Below, one piece after another: positions 1 through 7,098 of a stretch of 49,932 bases of DNA. Made by a program: the position numbers and the translations under genes. This DNA is from a virus. The notes below the pieces were generated by a model. It ran no database searches, was not told the DNA's origin, and worked only from the letters and a program-made list of their open reading frames with translations. The stretch's first letter is position 1. Each line of letters opens with the position of its first letter. The stretch lies in the IMG/VR virus record IMGVR_UViG_3300034685_000408, positions 1-49,932 of that record. One strand, written 5' to 3'.

Positions 1-180
1 GGCGTTCGGCCCGCTTGGTTTCTTAAATCTGATATCTTGGTATCTGATGAGGAAGAAGAAAGTGGGTGCGCATGTATTGCTTCCGAAAGGACGTTGGAGT
101 CGTACAGCACGAGAGAGCTCTTGGAAGAGCTTATCAGAAGAGAAGGATTAGAAAAACATGAGGACGAGGAAGAGGAATAG
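1..180 (+). CDS. C-terminal end of a second DGR target protein (partial)
   Basis: This frame is open from base 1 and stops at TAG 178-180, so the gene begins outside the window. Its first 16 residues (GVRPAWFLKSDILVSD) align without gaps to GVRPACNLPSSILVSD just after the variable repeat of the DGR target at 36823-38541. The DNA at 1-16 is identical to 37567-37582, and positions 34-48 are identical to 37600-37614. After this core the protein ends in a short acidic tail instead of Ig-like domains. It is therefore inferred to be a short target with its variable repeat close to the C terminus. The next gene starts inside its last codons. Only the C terminus is visible, so membership of the diversified set is likely but not proven. 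Confidence 0.75.
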   Translation, partial: GVRPAWFLKSDILVSDEEEESGCACIASERTLESYSTRELLEELIRREGLEKHEDEEEE

Positions 181-832
181 ACGAACGAGTCTTAGACTGC
201 GCTTTATCGTCCTGCTTGTTTTTTCAATGGCTGCATCGATTGCAGTTACAGCACCTAAAGAAACGGGAAATGCGGTTCTGATAACAGAAAACCCTGAGAC
301 GAAAACAGAAAAACAGCTTTATATAACAGAAACCGATGAATCCGTACCGGCATTGGAGGTAGTAGAAGCTGATGAGACAGAAAATGAAGGGTTTATCCTC
401 TACGATGTGCCGCTTGATGCAGAACTCCAGAAATACACCTACGATATTTGTACTGAAAACAACGTGGATTACAAAATGGTCCTGGCAATGATGGGACAGG
501 AAAGCAGCTACCAGGAAGATGCAATAAGCAAGACCAAAGATTACGGTATTTTGCAGATTAACCAGATTAATCATAAGTGGCTTGAAGACAAGCTCGGCAT
601 AGAAAACTTCCTGGATGCAAAACAGAACATATTGGCCGGAGTTTACATGCTGGCTGACCTAACAGATAAATACGCAGACATTGATAAAGTTTTGATGGCT
701 TACAACTGCGGAGAATCAGGTGCCCAAAAGCTTTGGGAAAAAGGAATATACAGCACAGAATACAGTCGGAAAATCCATCAGTTGATGGATGAGATGATGG
801 AGGTGGAGGGAGCAAATGAAAAGATGGATTAA
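158..832 (+). CDS. Secreted lytic transglycosylase (SLT domain)
   Basis: The 224-residue protein has a basic N terminus and a hydrophobic stretch at about residues 14-32, typical of a signal peptide or membrane anchor, then an acidic linker to about residue 85. The rest is a goose-lysozyme-like SLT domain: catalytic glutamate E115 in the GQESSYQ motif, then the YGILQIN and AYNCGE segments of the fold. The family cleaves the glycan strands of peptidoglycan. An export signal and an early-gene position, far from the holin/amidase cassette, suggest a cell-wall role other than final lysis, such as remodelling during infection. The ATG lies 23 bases before the stop of the preceding DGR-target-like gene, so the two are probably translationally coupled. 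Confidence 0.85.
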   Translation: MRTRKRNRRTSLRLRFIVLLVFSMAASIAVTAPKETGNAVLITENPETKTEKQLYITETDESVPALEVVEADETENEGFILYDVPLDAELQKYTYDICTENNVDYKMVLAMMGQESSYQEDAISKTKDYGILQINQINHKWLEDKLGIENFLDAKQNILAGVYMLADLTDKYADIDKVLMAYNCGESGAQKLWEKGIYSTEYSRKIHQLMDEMMEVEGANEKMD

Positions 833-1076
833 AAAAAACTGGCTTTACATAGCTGCGGTGCTTGCAGGAGCAATACTAACTCCTTATGCAGTACAGATGG
901 CAGCCAGGGAGAGAGGGTATAGCGGAACATTCGGAGGAGAGTTCCTCATTATTCCGTTGTTTACCCTCATAGTTCAGCTTGGGTATGGCATTAAAGATAT
1001 GTTTGATGAGTTTAAGGAGGTGAATGTAAGTAATGAGTTTGGAAGAAAGGCTCAAGCAGGCGAGGATATACGCTGA
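816..1076 (+). CDS. Small two-helix membrane protein
   Basis: The 86-residue protein has a positively charged start (MKRWIKKNW), a hydrophobic segment at about residues 9-27, a second at about 43-58, and an amphipathic acidic/basic tail. It overlaps the transglycosylase by 17 bases and has a strong GGAGG site just upstream. The pairing with a secreted wall hydrolase suggests an envelope function, possibly holin-like or an exclusion factor, but no family was recognised. Confidence 0.7.
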   Translation: MKRWIKKNWLYIAAVLAGAILTPYAVQMAARERGYSGTFGGEFLIIPLFTLIVQLGYGIKDMFDEFKEVNVSNEFGRKAQAGEDIR

Positions 1077-1293
1077 GGAAAAGCTCGGATTCAAGGTTCC
1101 GGAGGATGAATACCAAAGCATACTGGCTTATGCAGTAAGGAAATTAGGATATATCAAGAAAGATGAAGATTACCTGCCATTGTTGCTTGAGACCGAAATT
1201 ACAGACTTCTATATGAGACGCTACATCAACATGCAGTCAATGTTCATTATGACTCAAAGAGAAAATTCAGAAATGATGACGGTGAGGGGGTGA
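1033..1293 (+). CDS. Hypothetical helical protein
   Basis: An 86-residue charged protein, mostly helical by composition, with no recognisable motif. The ATG at 1033 follows AAGGAGG with good spacing and overlaps the membrane-protein gene. It belongs to the same early operon. Confidence 0.65.
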   Translation: MSLEERLKQARIYAEEKLGFKVPEDEYQSILAYAVRKLGYIKKDEDYLPLLLETEITDFYMRRYINMQSMFIMTQRENSEMMTVRG

Positions 1294-1297
1294 GAAA

Positions 1298-1531
1298 ATG
1301 TGTTCTGTATGTTTGCAAATGCCATGCCATCCAAGATGTCCAAACGCTCCGGAACCGGTGGTGGTTTATAACTGCTCGAATTGCGGAGAAGGGATTTTGG
1401 ACGGAGATGAATACGTCGAAATTGACGGCAAGTATATCTGCATGGACTGTCTCGATAACATGACAACCAAGGAATTGTTAGAAACATGCGGGTATGAAGT
1501 TGAAACGGCGGAGGTGGATTGCGGATGGTAG
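1298..1531 (+). CDS. Small zinc-ribbon protein
   Basis: A 77-residue protein with ten cysteines. The pair CSNC (about residues 26-29) and the pair CMDC (about 47-50) bracket a short beta segment (YVEIDGKYI), the usual plan of a treble-clef or zinc-ribbon fold; CSVC and CHPRC near the N terminus could bind a second metal. The fold suggests nucleic-acid or protein binding; the specific role is unknown. The stop overlaps the start of the following nuclease. Confidence 0.7.
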   Translation: MCSVCLQMPCHPRCPNAPEPVVVYNCSNCGEGILDGDEYVEIDGKYICMDCLDNMTTKELLETCGYEVETAEVDCGW

Positions 1532-2145
1532 ATGTTACGTTGCCAAAATTTCCTGAACTGACCTTTGAACCGAAGAAGCACATCTACAAGCTTAACGGCA
1601 TCTACATACCAAGCGTAACCACCGTAATGAGGCCGTTATCCAACGAATTTTACAAAGATGTCGATGAAGATATCCTCAACGCAGCGGCAGACAGGGGAAG
1701 GGCGGTGCACAACGGCATTGAAAACTATGTCAAGTTTGAAATTGAGGATATTGCTCCACAGCACAGAGGGTACTTTGACGGATTCCTTAAGTGGATGGCT
1801 GATTTAAAACCAATTCCTATAGAAACAGAATGCAGGGTTTATCACAAGTATCTTAGGTATGCAGGCACGGCTGATATGCCGTGTGTAATCGGCAAAAACC
1901 TGGTATGCGTAGACTTTAAAACGTCGGCAGAAATAAACCGGATGCTGACGGGAGTACAGCTTGAAGCATACTCCAAAGCTTATGAAAGTCATGGAGTCAA
2001 GTTTGACGAGAAGGCCATCGTACATCTGAAAAGTGATGGGACTTACTCGATGGAAAGGTATAAGGCTAACGATAGCGAAAGTTGGGAGGTTTTTGGTGCG
2101 CTCCTCACAATCTGGAACCATCAACAAAAATATAAACGGAGGTAG
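1525..2145 (+). CDS. PD-(D/E)XK family nuclease
   Basis: The 206-residue protein resembles phage members of the Cas4/AddB-like PD-(D/E)XK exonuclease superfamily. The core is GTADMP (first acidic residue), then VDFKTS (D-x-K) and VQLEAYSKAY, the conserved glutamine/tyrosine helix following the active site. Position directly upstream of a coiled-coil protein and the Bet annealing protein fits the exonuclease half of a phage two-component recombinase, which resects DNA ends for single-strand annealing. The ATG at 1525 is chosen because GAGGTGG lies 7-8 bases before it; a TTG six bases earlier is too close to that site. Confidence 0.8.
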   Translation: MVDVTLPKFPELTFEPKKHIYKLNGIYIPSVTTVMRPLSNEFYKDVDEDILNAAADRGRAVHNGIENYVKFEIEDIAPQHRGYFDGFLKWMADLKPIPIETECRVYHKYLRYAGTADMPCVIGKNLVCVDFKTSAEINRMLTGVQLEAYSKAYESHGVKFDEKAIVHLKSDGTYSMERYKANDSESWEVFGALLTIWNHQQKYKRR

Positions 2146-2150
2146 AAATT

Positions 2151-2870
2151 ATGAGTATTTCAACAGTAAAAGAAGAAGTCGTGGCAGTACTTCCCACGAC
2201 GGTAACACCAGACGAAAAGAAAATATCGAAAGAGGTAACGGCAATCGAATTCCAGGCAGAATCTATCATTATTCAGGATGAGGCAGATTACCAGCAAGCT
2301 GCTGAGTTTGGGAGGACTATAAAGCAGAAAGCGGCTGAGGTAGTCGAGTTCTTTAAGCCAATGAAAGATTCGGCATACAAGGCTCACAAGGAAATATGTG
2401 ACAGGGAAAAGATGATGCTGACACCTCTCAAGAATGCAGAGAACATCCTCAAGAAAACGATGAGTGCATATGCGCTGGAACAAGAAAGAAAGCGTAAAGC
2501 CCTGGAAGAGGAAATGCGTAGAAAGGCGGAAGAAGAGGCCAACAGGAAAATTGAAGAGGCAATAGCCCTTGAGGAGCAAGGAAAAATCGAAGAAGCAGAA
2601 GCTGCTATGCTCGATGCCCAGATAACAGACTCGGTTGCAAGAGGAGCAACCCTGGTAGTTGAAAAACCGAAGGCGGAAGGAGTTTCCGTAAGTAAGGACT
2701 GGGAAATTGTATCGATTAACGATGCGATAGTTCCCCTCAAGGTAGCAGGAGTAACCATAAGGCCGGTTGACGAGAAAGCAGTCATGAGACTCATCAGAGC
2801 GTCAAAAGGCACGGTCAGCATCCCTGGGGTAGTCTACAAAGAAACTGCAAAAATGAGTTTTAGGAGGTAG
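2151..2870 (+). CDS. Coiled-coil protein of the recombination cluster
   Basis: The 239-residue protein has a central charged coiled coil (about residues 95-150, rich in E, K, R and A) between a helical N-terminal region and a small alpha/beta C-terminal domain. It lies between the nuclease and Bet with gaps of 5 bases on each side. Proteins of this architecture commonly sit next to RecT/Bet genes in phages of Gram-positive bacteria, so a recombination or replication accessory role is inferred. No catalytic motif is visible. Confidence 0.7.
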   Translation: MSISTVKEEVVAVLPTTVTPDEKKISKEVTAIEFQAESIIIQDEADYQQAAEFGRTIKQKAAEVVEFFKPMKDSAYKAHKEICDREKMMLTPLKNAENILKKTMSAYALEQERKRKALEEEMRRKAEEEANRKIEEAIALEEQGKIEEAEAAMLDAQITDSVARGATLVVEKPKAEGVSVSKDWEIVSINDAIVPLKVAGVTIRPVDEKAVMRLIRASKGTVSIPGVVYKETAKMSFRR

Positions 2871-2875
2871 TTCAT

Positions 2876-3709
2876 ATGTCCAATAGTTTGATGGTCAAAT
2901 ATGACACAGCTTTTGGAGCCGTTGAAATTACAGCGGAAGATGTAAAGAAGTACCTGGTAAGAGGCGGAGGGAATATCACAGACCAGGAAATCAAACTCTT
3001 CCTGGAATTGTGCAAGTACCAGAAGCTCAACCCGTTTGTTGGTGAGTGCTATCCTATCAAGTTCGGAAATGACTTCCAGCTTGTAGTCGGATACGAAACC
3101 TACAAGAGAAGAGCGGAAGAAAACCCGACATATGCCGGAAGAAAATCCGGAATAGTTGTTCTTCGTGGAGACCAGGTAGTGCAGAAAGAGGGTACATGCC
3201 TCTATCCAAAAGAGGAGCTTATCGGCGGGTGGTGCAGAGTATTCCGCAAAAAGAATGGCGAGATTGAAGAGACTTACAAGGAAGTCAGCCTGAAAGAATA
3301 CGATAAAGGCCAAGCCAACTGGAAAACAAAACCTTGCACAATGATTGAAAAGGTTGCGGTTTCCCAGGCACTGAGAGCAGCTTTCCCTCGTGATTACGAA
3401 GGACTTTACACGGTAGAGGAAGCGGGTCCGGAAGGATATGTAGATGCTGACTATCATGTGGTTGAAGAAGACGAACCAATTACGCAGGAACAAAGGCAGC
3501 AAATGTTCGCACTTGCTCAAGCGAATTTTGGAAAAAAGAAAGGCAATGAGCTAATAGCTTCACTGATAGCGGAAGAAGGTTTCCAGTCCACGACAGGAAT
3601 GCCGACATCGGTTTACAAGAGAGTGATGGAAAAAATCCAGGAAGCCATCGACAAAGCGAAGTCCGGAGATGCGTCCCCAAATGATGAGGACAAAGGCAAT
3701 GAATCCTAA
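2876..3709 (+). CDS. bet: Phage recombination protein Bet (single-strand annealing protein)
   Basis: The 277-residue protein matches the lambda Red-beta family. The conserved core runs from about residue 35 (DQEIKLFLELCKYQKLNPF) through VGYETYKRRAEENP to the segment near residues 160-172 that ends in QALRAAFP. These proteins form rings or filaments on single-stranded DNA and anneal complementary strands at resected ends. The C-terminal third is divergent and contains the peptide VDADYHVVEED at 189-199, which recurs in the interrupted gene at 6029-6673. The ATG is preceded by TTTTAGGAGG. The upstream PD-(D/E)XK protein is the likely exonuclease partner. Confidence 0.92.
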   Translation: MSNSLMVKYDTAFGAVEITAEDVKKYLVRGGGNITDQEIKLFLELCKYQKLNPFVGECYPIKFGNDFQLVVGYETYKRRAEENPTYAGRKSGIVVLRGDQVVQKEGTCLYPKEELIGGWCRVFRKKNGEIEETYKEVSLKEYDKGQANWKTKPCTMIEKVAVSQALRAAFPRDYEGLYTVEEAGPEGYVDADYHVVEEDEPITQEQRQQMFALAQANFGKKKGNELIASLIAEEGFQSTTGMPTSVYKRVMEKIQEAIDKAKSGDASPNDEDKGNES

Positions 3710-3718
3710 TAATGAAAC

Positions 3719-3749
3719 AAGCAGGGGGACTCTGCAAAGCCCCCTGCTT
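3719..3749 (+). terminator. GC-rich hairpin between bet and replication genes
   Basis: A perfect 10-bp stem, with AAGCAGGGGG at 3719-3728 pairing with CCCCCTGCTT at 3740-3749 around an 11-base loop. No U-run follows, so it may be an attenuator, an RNA-processing or stability element, or a weak terminator, rather than a classic intrinsic terminator. Confidence 0.55.
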
Positions 3750-3769
3750 CATAAAGGAAGGTGAGATGA

Positions 3770-4561
3770 TTGGCATGGATAAGCGTTCATGACCATGTAG
3801 TGGGCGGAAAGCTGAGAGAGTTATCCAAACAGATAGGATGCTCACAGAAAGAAGCCCTCGGTATTCTCATCTCGCTTTGGCTGTGGGGGATTAACAATGC
3901 GGACAAAAGCGGTGAGATAAAAAGTGCAGATAGAGAGGATGTGGCGGATGCTCTATCGACAGGTTTAAGCATTGGGTTGGACCCGATGCACATAGTTAAT
4001 AGCCTCATCGCAACAAGATGGCTTGACGAAGTAGATGGAACCTTATACCTGCACGATTGGGACCAATGGCAGGAACAGTGGTTTAAGTTTCTCTCTCAAA
4101 AAGAATACGATGCCAGACGCAAGAGAGAAGAAAGAGCGAGAAAAAGGCAAGAAGAAAAGCAAAAACTTGAACGGGCATCGGACAATCCATCGGACAGTCC
4201 GCCGGACAGTCCACCGGACAATGCGAGAAAGGAAGAAAATCCGCCAGAAAAACCTAAGAAAGCAAAAGTTGAAAAAACAAAGTATGCAGACTACGTAAGC
4301 ATGAAGCCGGAAGAGTATCAAAAATTAGTTGATGCATACGGAGAGCCATTTACCAAAGCCTGCATCCAGAAGCTTGATTTTTATAAAGGCTCGAAAGGGA
4401 AGACCTACAAGGATGATTACCGAGCTATTCTTTCCTGGGTGGTAGACGAAATCAAAAAGACGAACCCTGGACTTATTCAGCAGGCAAGCAAACCGGAAAC
4501 TCAGAACGGAGGGAATCCGTTCGCAAAATACAAGAGAGGAGGCGATAACGATGGAAGTTAG
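3770..4561 (+). CDS. Replisome organizer / replication initiation protein
   Basis: The 263-residue protein starts with a winged-helix-like domain (WISVHDHVVGGKLRELSKQ, about residues 3-100). This is the organisation of phage replisome-organizer N-terminal domains in Gram-positive phages. A charged linker with PSDSPPDSPPDN repeats follows, then a DnaD-like C-terminal helical region (EEYQKLVDAYG ... YKDDYRAILSWV). It directly precedes the DnaC loader, the usual partner. The TTG start is chosen because GGAAGGTGAG lies at proper distance and no ATG is in frame nearby. It probably binds an origin, although no iteron array was found here. Confidence 0.75.
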   Translation: MAWISVHDHVVGGKLRELSKQIGCSQKEALGILISLWLWGINNADKSGEIKSADREDVADALSTGLSIGLDPMHIVNSLIATRWLDEVDGTLYLHDWDQWQEQWFKFLSQKEYDARRKREERARKRQEEKQKLERASDNPSDSPPDSPPDNARKEENPPEKPKKAKVEKTKYADYVSMKPEEYQKLVDAYGEPFTKACIQKLDFYKGSKGKTYKDDYRAILSWVVDEIKKTNPGLIQQASKPETQNGGNPFAKYKRGGDNDGS

Positions 4562-5420
4562 TTACATACTGGGGTCTGTTATAGGAAAGGCGTGCGAAAA
4601 CCAGCCCAAACGTGATGATGACTATATCGGTAAAGATGGCCTCCTTTATTGTGGAAAGTGCAGGACTCGTAAACAATCGATTCTATCACTGCCAGATAAC
4701 CCTTCAAAGACATACAAAGTGCCTGTTATGTGCAAATGCCGAGAGGAAGAGTACAGAAGAGAACAGGAGGAAATGAGAAAGCGGGAGGAGATGGAACGGG
4801 TTGCACGGCTTAAAGGCAATAGTCTTATGGATGAGAAATTCAGAAGCACCACCTTTGATACGTTTGAAGTTATAAAAGAAAACGCCAAGCTTTATAAGAT
4901 GTGCTTAAGGTATGCAGAGCACTTTGATGAGATGATGGAGAAGAATCAAGGGTTGCTCCTTTACGGGCCTGTAGGAACGGGGAAAAGCTTTGCTGCTGCT
5001 TGCATAGCAAATTATCTGCTCGACCGGATGGTTCCTGTGGTAATGACATCGTTTGTGAAAATACTGCAAAGCGTTCAGTTTTTTTCAGGAGAAGACGCAG
5101 AACAGAAATTTATAAACCGGATGAATGAAGCAAAGCTGCTCATCATTGACGACCTCGGAGCCGAACGAAACACAGATTTTGCCCTGGAAAAAGTTTATAA
5201 CATCATCGACAGTCGTTACAGGGCAAGAAAGCCTCTCATTCTTACCACGAATCTTTCCCTTATGCAGATGCAGGAAACTGCGGATATACGGTACTCAAGA
5301 ATCTACGACAGGATATTTGAAATGTGCTATCCGGTTGAGTTTAACGGTCCTTCCTGGAGGAAGGAAGAAGCGGCCAAAAGGTATGATGAGATGACTAAGT
5401 TTTTGGAGGGAGAGGCGTGA
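4551..5420 (+). CDS. dnaC: DnaC-like AAA+ helicase loader
   Basis: The 289-residue protein carries Walker A GPVGTGKS (139-146), Walker B LLIID-D (ending at D200-D201) and a sensor segment LILTTN. A cysteine-rich N terminus (CGKC at 34-37, CKC at 61-63) probably binds zinc, and a charged helix at about 64-90 leads into the ATPase. The family loads the replicative helicase onto origin DNA. The start overlaps the replisome organizer by 11 bases, supporting co-expression of the initiation pair. Confidence 0.9.
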   Translation: MEVSYILGSVIGKACENQPKRDDDYIGKDGLLYCGKCRTRKQSILSLPDNPSKTYKVPVMCKCREEEYRREQEEMRKREEMERVARLKGNSLMDEKFRSTTFDTFEVIKENAKLYKMCLRYAEHFDEMMEKNQGLLLYGPVGTGKSFAAACIANYLLDRMVPVVMTSFVKILQSVQFFSGEDAEQKFINRMNEAKLLIIDDLGAERNTDFALEKVYNIIDSRYRARKPLILTTNLSLMQMQETADIRYSRIYDRIFEMCYPVEFNGPSWRKEEAAKRYDEMTKFLEGEA

Positions 5421-5593
5421 AGATAAAGATATTTATGGAAGCAGACAGGTTGACGGTAGCGGCAATCCTTGTGAAAAACGGTTATACCGTACGGCAAGGC
5501 AAAGAAAAGAGGACCAGAACGGGTAAGAGTTATGATTACTACCTTGAAACACTGGATGATGAAAACGCAGGAAGGGAGGATGATAAAGAGTGA
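5417..5593 (+). CDS. Small hypothetical protein
   Basis: A 58-residue protein (MKIKIFMEADRLTVAAILVK...) starting at a GTG that overlaps the dnaC stop; its TGA stop overlaps the rusA GTG start in the same way. The double four-base overlaps and GGGAGAGG upstream support expression. No family was recognised; an alternating beta/helix pattern suggests a small compact fold. Confidence 0.6.
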   Translation: MKIKIFMEADRLTVAAILVKNGYTVRQGKEKRTRTGKSYDYYLETLDDENAGREDDKE

Positions 5594-6015
5594 AGGTAAG
5601 ATTTACGGTCCTGGGTGAACCGCAGGGGAAAGGGAGGCCGAAGTTCAGCAAGCGGGGAGACTTTGTAGTCACCAGGACACCGGACGAAACAGTTATTTAC
5701 GAGAATCTTATTCAGACGGAATTTTTAAGACAGTGCGGAAATGTGAGATTCAACGATAATGACTATCTTGATATGAGAATTATGGCCTATTATTCGATAC
5801 CTTCCAGTGCAAGCAAAAAGAAGCGTCGGATGATGATTGAAAAAGAGATAAGACCGACCAAAAAGCCGGATGCGGACAACATCATCAAGGTAGTAGCGGA
5901 TAGCCTCAACCAGGTAGCATACAGGGATGACTCGCAGATAGTGGACACGATGCTAAGAAAGTATTACTCAGAACAACCAAGAATTGAAGTGGTTATTCAG
6001 ACTACGAAAGAATAA
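5590..6015 (+). CDS. rusA: RusA-family Holliday junction resolvase
   Basis: The 141-residue protein has the usual RusA length and motifs: PQGKGRP near the N terminus, KKPDADN (D94, D96) with D104, and DDSQI (D113-D114), which supply the acidic metal-binding residues. RusA resolvases cut branched DNA and are a common phage counterpart to Bet/RecT recombination, clearing junctions before packaging. The GTG start overlaps the upstream stop. Confidence 0.9.
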   Translation: MKVRFTVLGEPQGKGRPKFSKRGDFVVTRTPDETVIYENLIQTEFLRQCGNVRFNDNDYLDMRIMAYYSIPSSASKKKRRMMIEKEIRPTKKPDADNIIKVVADSLNQVAYRDDSQIVDTMLRKYYSEQPRIEVVIQTTKE

Positions 6016-6028
6016 GGAGGATTATACT

Positions 6029-6382
6029 ATGAATCAGCAAAACGTATGGGCTTTAACGCTCAGTAGCGACACGTTCAATGCACTCAAGTCAGATTTCGAC
6101 CAGGTATTAAGGAAGACTCTTACCAATATGGAAAACAAAGAGAGTGAACAGGCAGAGCTTACAGTTAAACTGAAAATCTCTCTCATGAAAGAACAAGCTC
6201 CAAACTTCGATTCATTAATCCCAGGTGCACAGAGAGAAGTAATCAAACCTAAGTTTGACCACAAAGTAAGCTCGGTAATGCAGATTAAAGACGAGAAAAC
6301 GGGAACCTTAAGCGGCAATTATGAGTTAGTTTGGGACGGAGAACTCGGACAATACGTAATGAGGGAGATAAAAGACCCTTAG
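6029..6382 (+). CDS. Hypothetical protein ending at an in-frame amber codon
   Basis: The 117-residue protein starts at ATG 6029 behind AAGGAGG. The first half is helical; the second half resembles a beta domain (KPKFDHKVSSVMQIKD ... YELVWDGELGQYVMREIKDP). The frame stops at TAG 6380-6382 but stays open for another 96 codons to 6673, and no independent start with a ribosome site is visible there. If the TAG were CAG, the junction would read DPQLSIFEYD, where QLSIF resembles the bacterial beta-clamp-binding motif. Either a point mutation truncated the protein or the stop is read through at some rate. Confidence 0.75.
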   Translation: MNQQNVWALTLSSDTFNALKSDFDQVLRKTLTNMENKESEQAELTVKLKISLMKEQAPNFDSLIPGAQREVIKPKFDHKVSSVMQIKDEKTGTLSGNYELVWDGELGQYVMREIKDP

Positions 6383-6673
6383 CTTAGCATCTTTGAATAT
6401 GACAAAGAGGTTTATGATGAGGATGCTCTTAAAGGCAGGAAAGTCTTAAGCATTACTGGCTCAACAGAAGAATTTGTAGACGCAGATTACAGAATAGTGG
6501 ATGAGGATATGGAAGAAGACGAAGATGACAGCAATGATACTGAGGACGAAAACTTGCCTGACGATGAGCTGGAAGATGACGAAACGGAAAACGTTCAGGA
6601 TACGGACGAAGATTTTTACGACGGATACCAGTACGATAGTCCGGAGGAGGAAGCCAATGGAACTGCTATTTAA
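6383..6673 (+). pseudogene. In-frame acidic continuation after the amber codon
   Basis: This stretch continues the frame of the preceding gene from LSIFEYDKEVYDEDALKG to TAA 6671-6673. It contains VDADYRIVDED (nucleotides 6476-6508), nearly identical to VDADYHVVEED of Bet, then a strongly acidic tail rich in D and E. The ribosome site for the next gene (GGAGGAGG before 6657) lies inside its end. It is read as the disconnected C terminus of the 6029 gene, translated only by readthrough, or else decaying. Confidence 0.6.
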
Positions 6674-7010
6674 GGCTGTACAAGCAGAAATAGATAGGGA
6701 ACTGCAAAGGGCGGAAGTTAAGTTTGGACCTAAGAACAATTCCCCTCATGAATCCTATGCAGTAATCAAAGTAGAGCTTGAAGAAGCAATGGATGATGCA
6801 GTTGAAGCTGCTGCACATCTTGAGGAGTATTGGGATGCAGTGAAAGCAGACGACAGAGATGAGCAGAACAATATCCTTTTTGACCTTAAAAGAATAGCTA
6901 CACTGGCAGCCTGCGAAATGATACAGGTAGCAGCTATGGCTCAAAAGGCTCTCAACGGATACGAAAGGCAAAAAGACTACGCTGCTACGGGTACGGAGAC
7001 TGGGAGGTGA
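6657..7010 (+). CDS. Helical hypothetical protein, MazG-like
   Basis: A 117-residue, almost entirely helical protein. The ATG at 6657 follows GGAGGAGG; the longer open frame upstream is a shadow of the acidic tail in another frame. A first helix with EVKFGP, then KVELEEAMDDAVEAAAHLEEYW and a helix ending in QVAAMAQKAL, recalls MazG-type nucleotide pyrophosphohydrolases with their clustered E/D residues, but the complete ExxE...ExxD signature is not clear. The family assignment is tentative. Confidence 0.65.
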   Translation: MELLFKAVQAEIDRELQRAEVKFGPKNNSPHESYAVIKVELEEAMDDAVEAAAHLEEYWDAVKADDRDEQNNILFDLKRIATLAACEMIQVAAMAQKALNGYERQKDYAATGTETGR

Positions 7011-7014
7011 GAGG

Positions 7015-7080
7015 ATGAACGAAACAAAGATTGAATGGTACGATATAAGTTGGAATCCGGTAAAAGCTGTCTGCTGGTAA
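7015..7080 (+). pseudogene. Remnant of a DUF5131 (phage Gp37/Gp68) gene
   Basis: A 21-codon frame reads MNETKIEWYDISWNPVKAVC-W and ends in TAA. The segment KIEW-D--WNPV is the characteristic N terminus of DUF5131 (Gp37/Gp68) proteins, which normally continue for about 200 more residues with a cysteine cluster. Here everything after about residue 16 is lost. The ribosome site (GGGAGGTGAGAGG) is intact, so a short peptide may still be made. It is best read as a deletion scar. Confidence 0.6.
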
Positions 7081-7098
7081 AAGGAGGGGATGTGGGAA

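Noticed and set aside
4043-4321. Minus-strand frame rich in Arg, Phe and Val
   Set aside because: It mirrors the charged, repetitive linker of the replisome organizer and has no start context.
6380-6382. Possible TAG recoding across the genome
   Set aside because: Several well-supported genes end in TAG (for example 1525-2145, 2151-2870 and the chaperone fusion), so TAG is a normal stop here.
6501-6656. N-terminal extension of the MazG-like gene
   Set aside because: The extension is the other reading frame of the acidic tail, with Lys/Thr/Met-rich shadow composition; ATG 6657 has a strong ribosome site.
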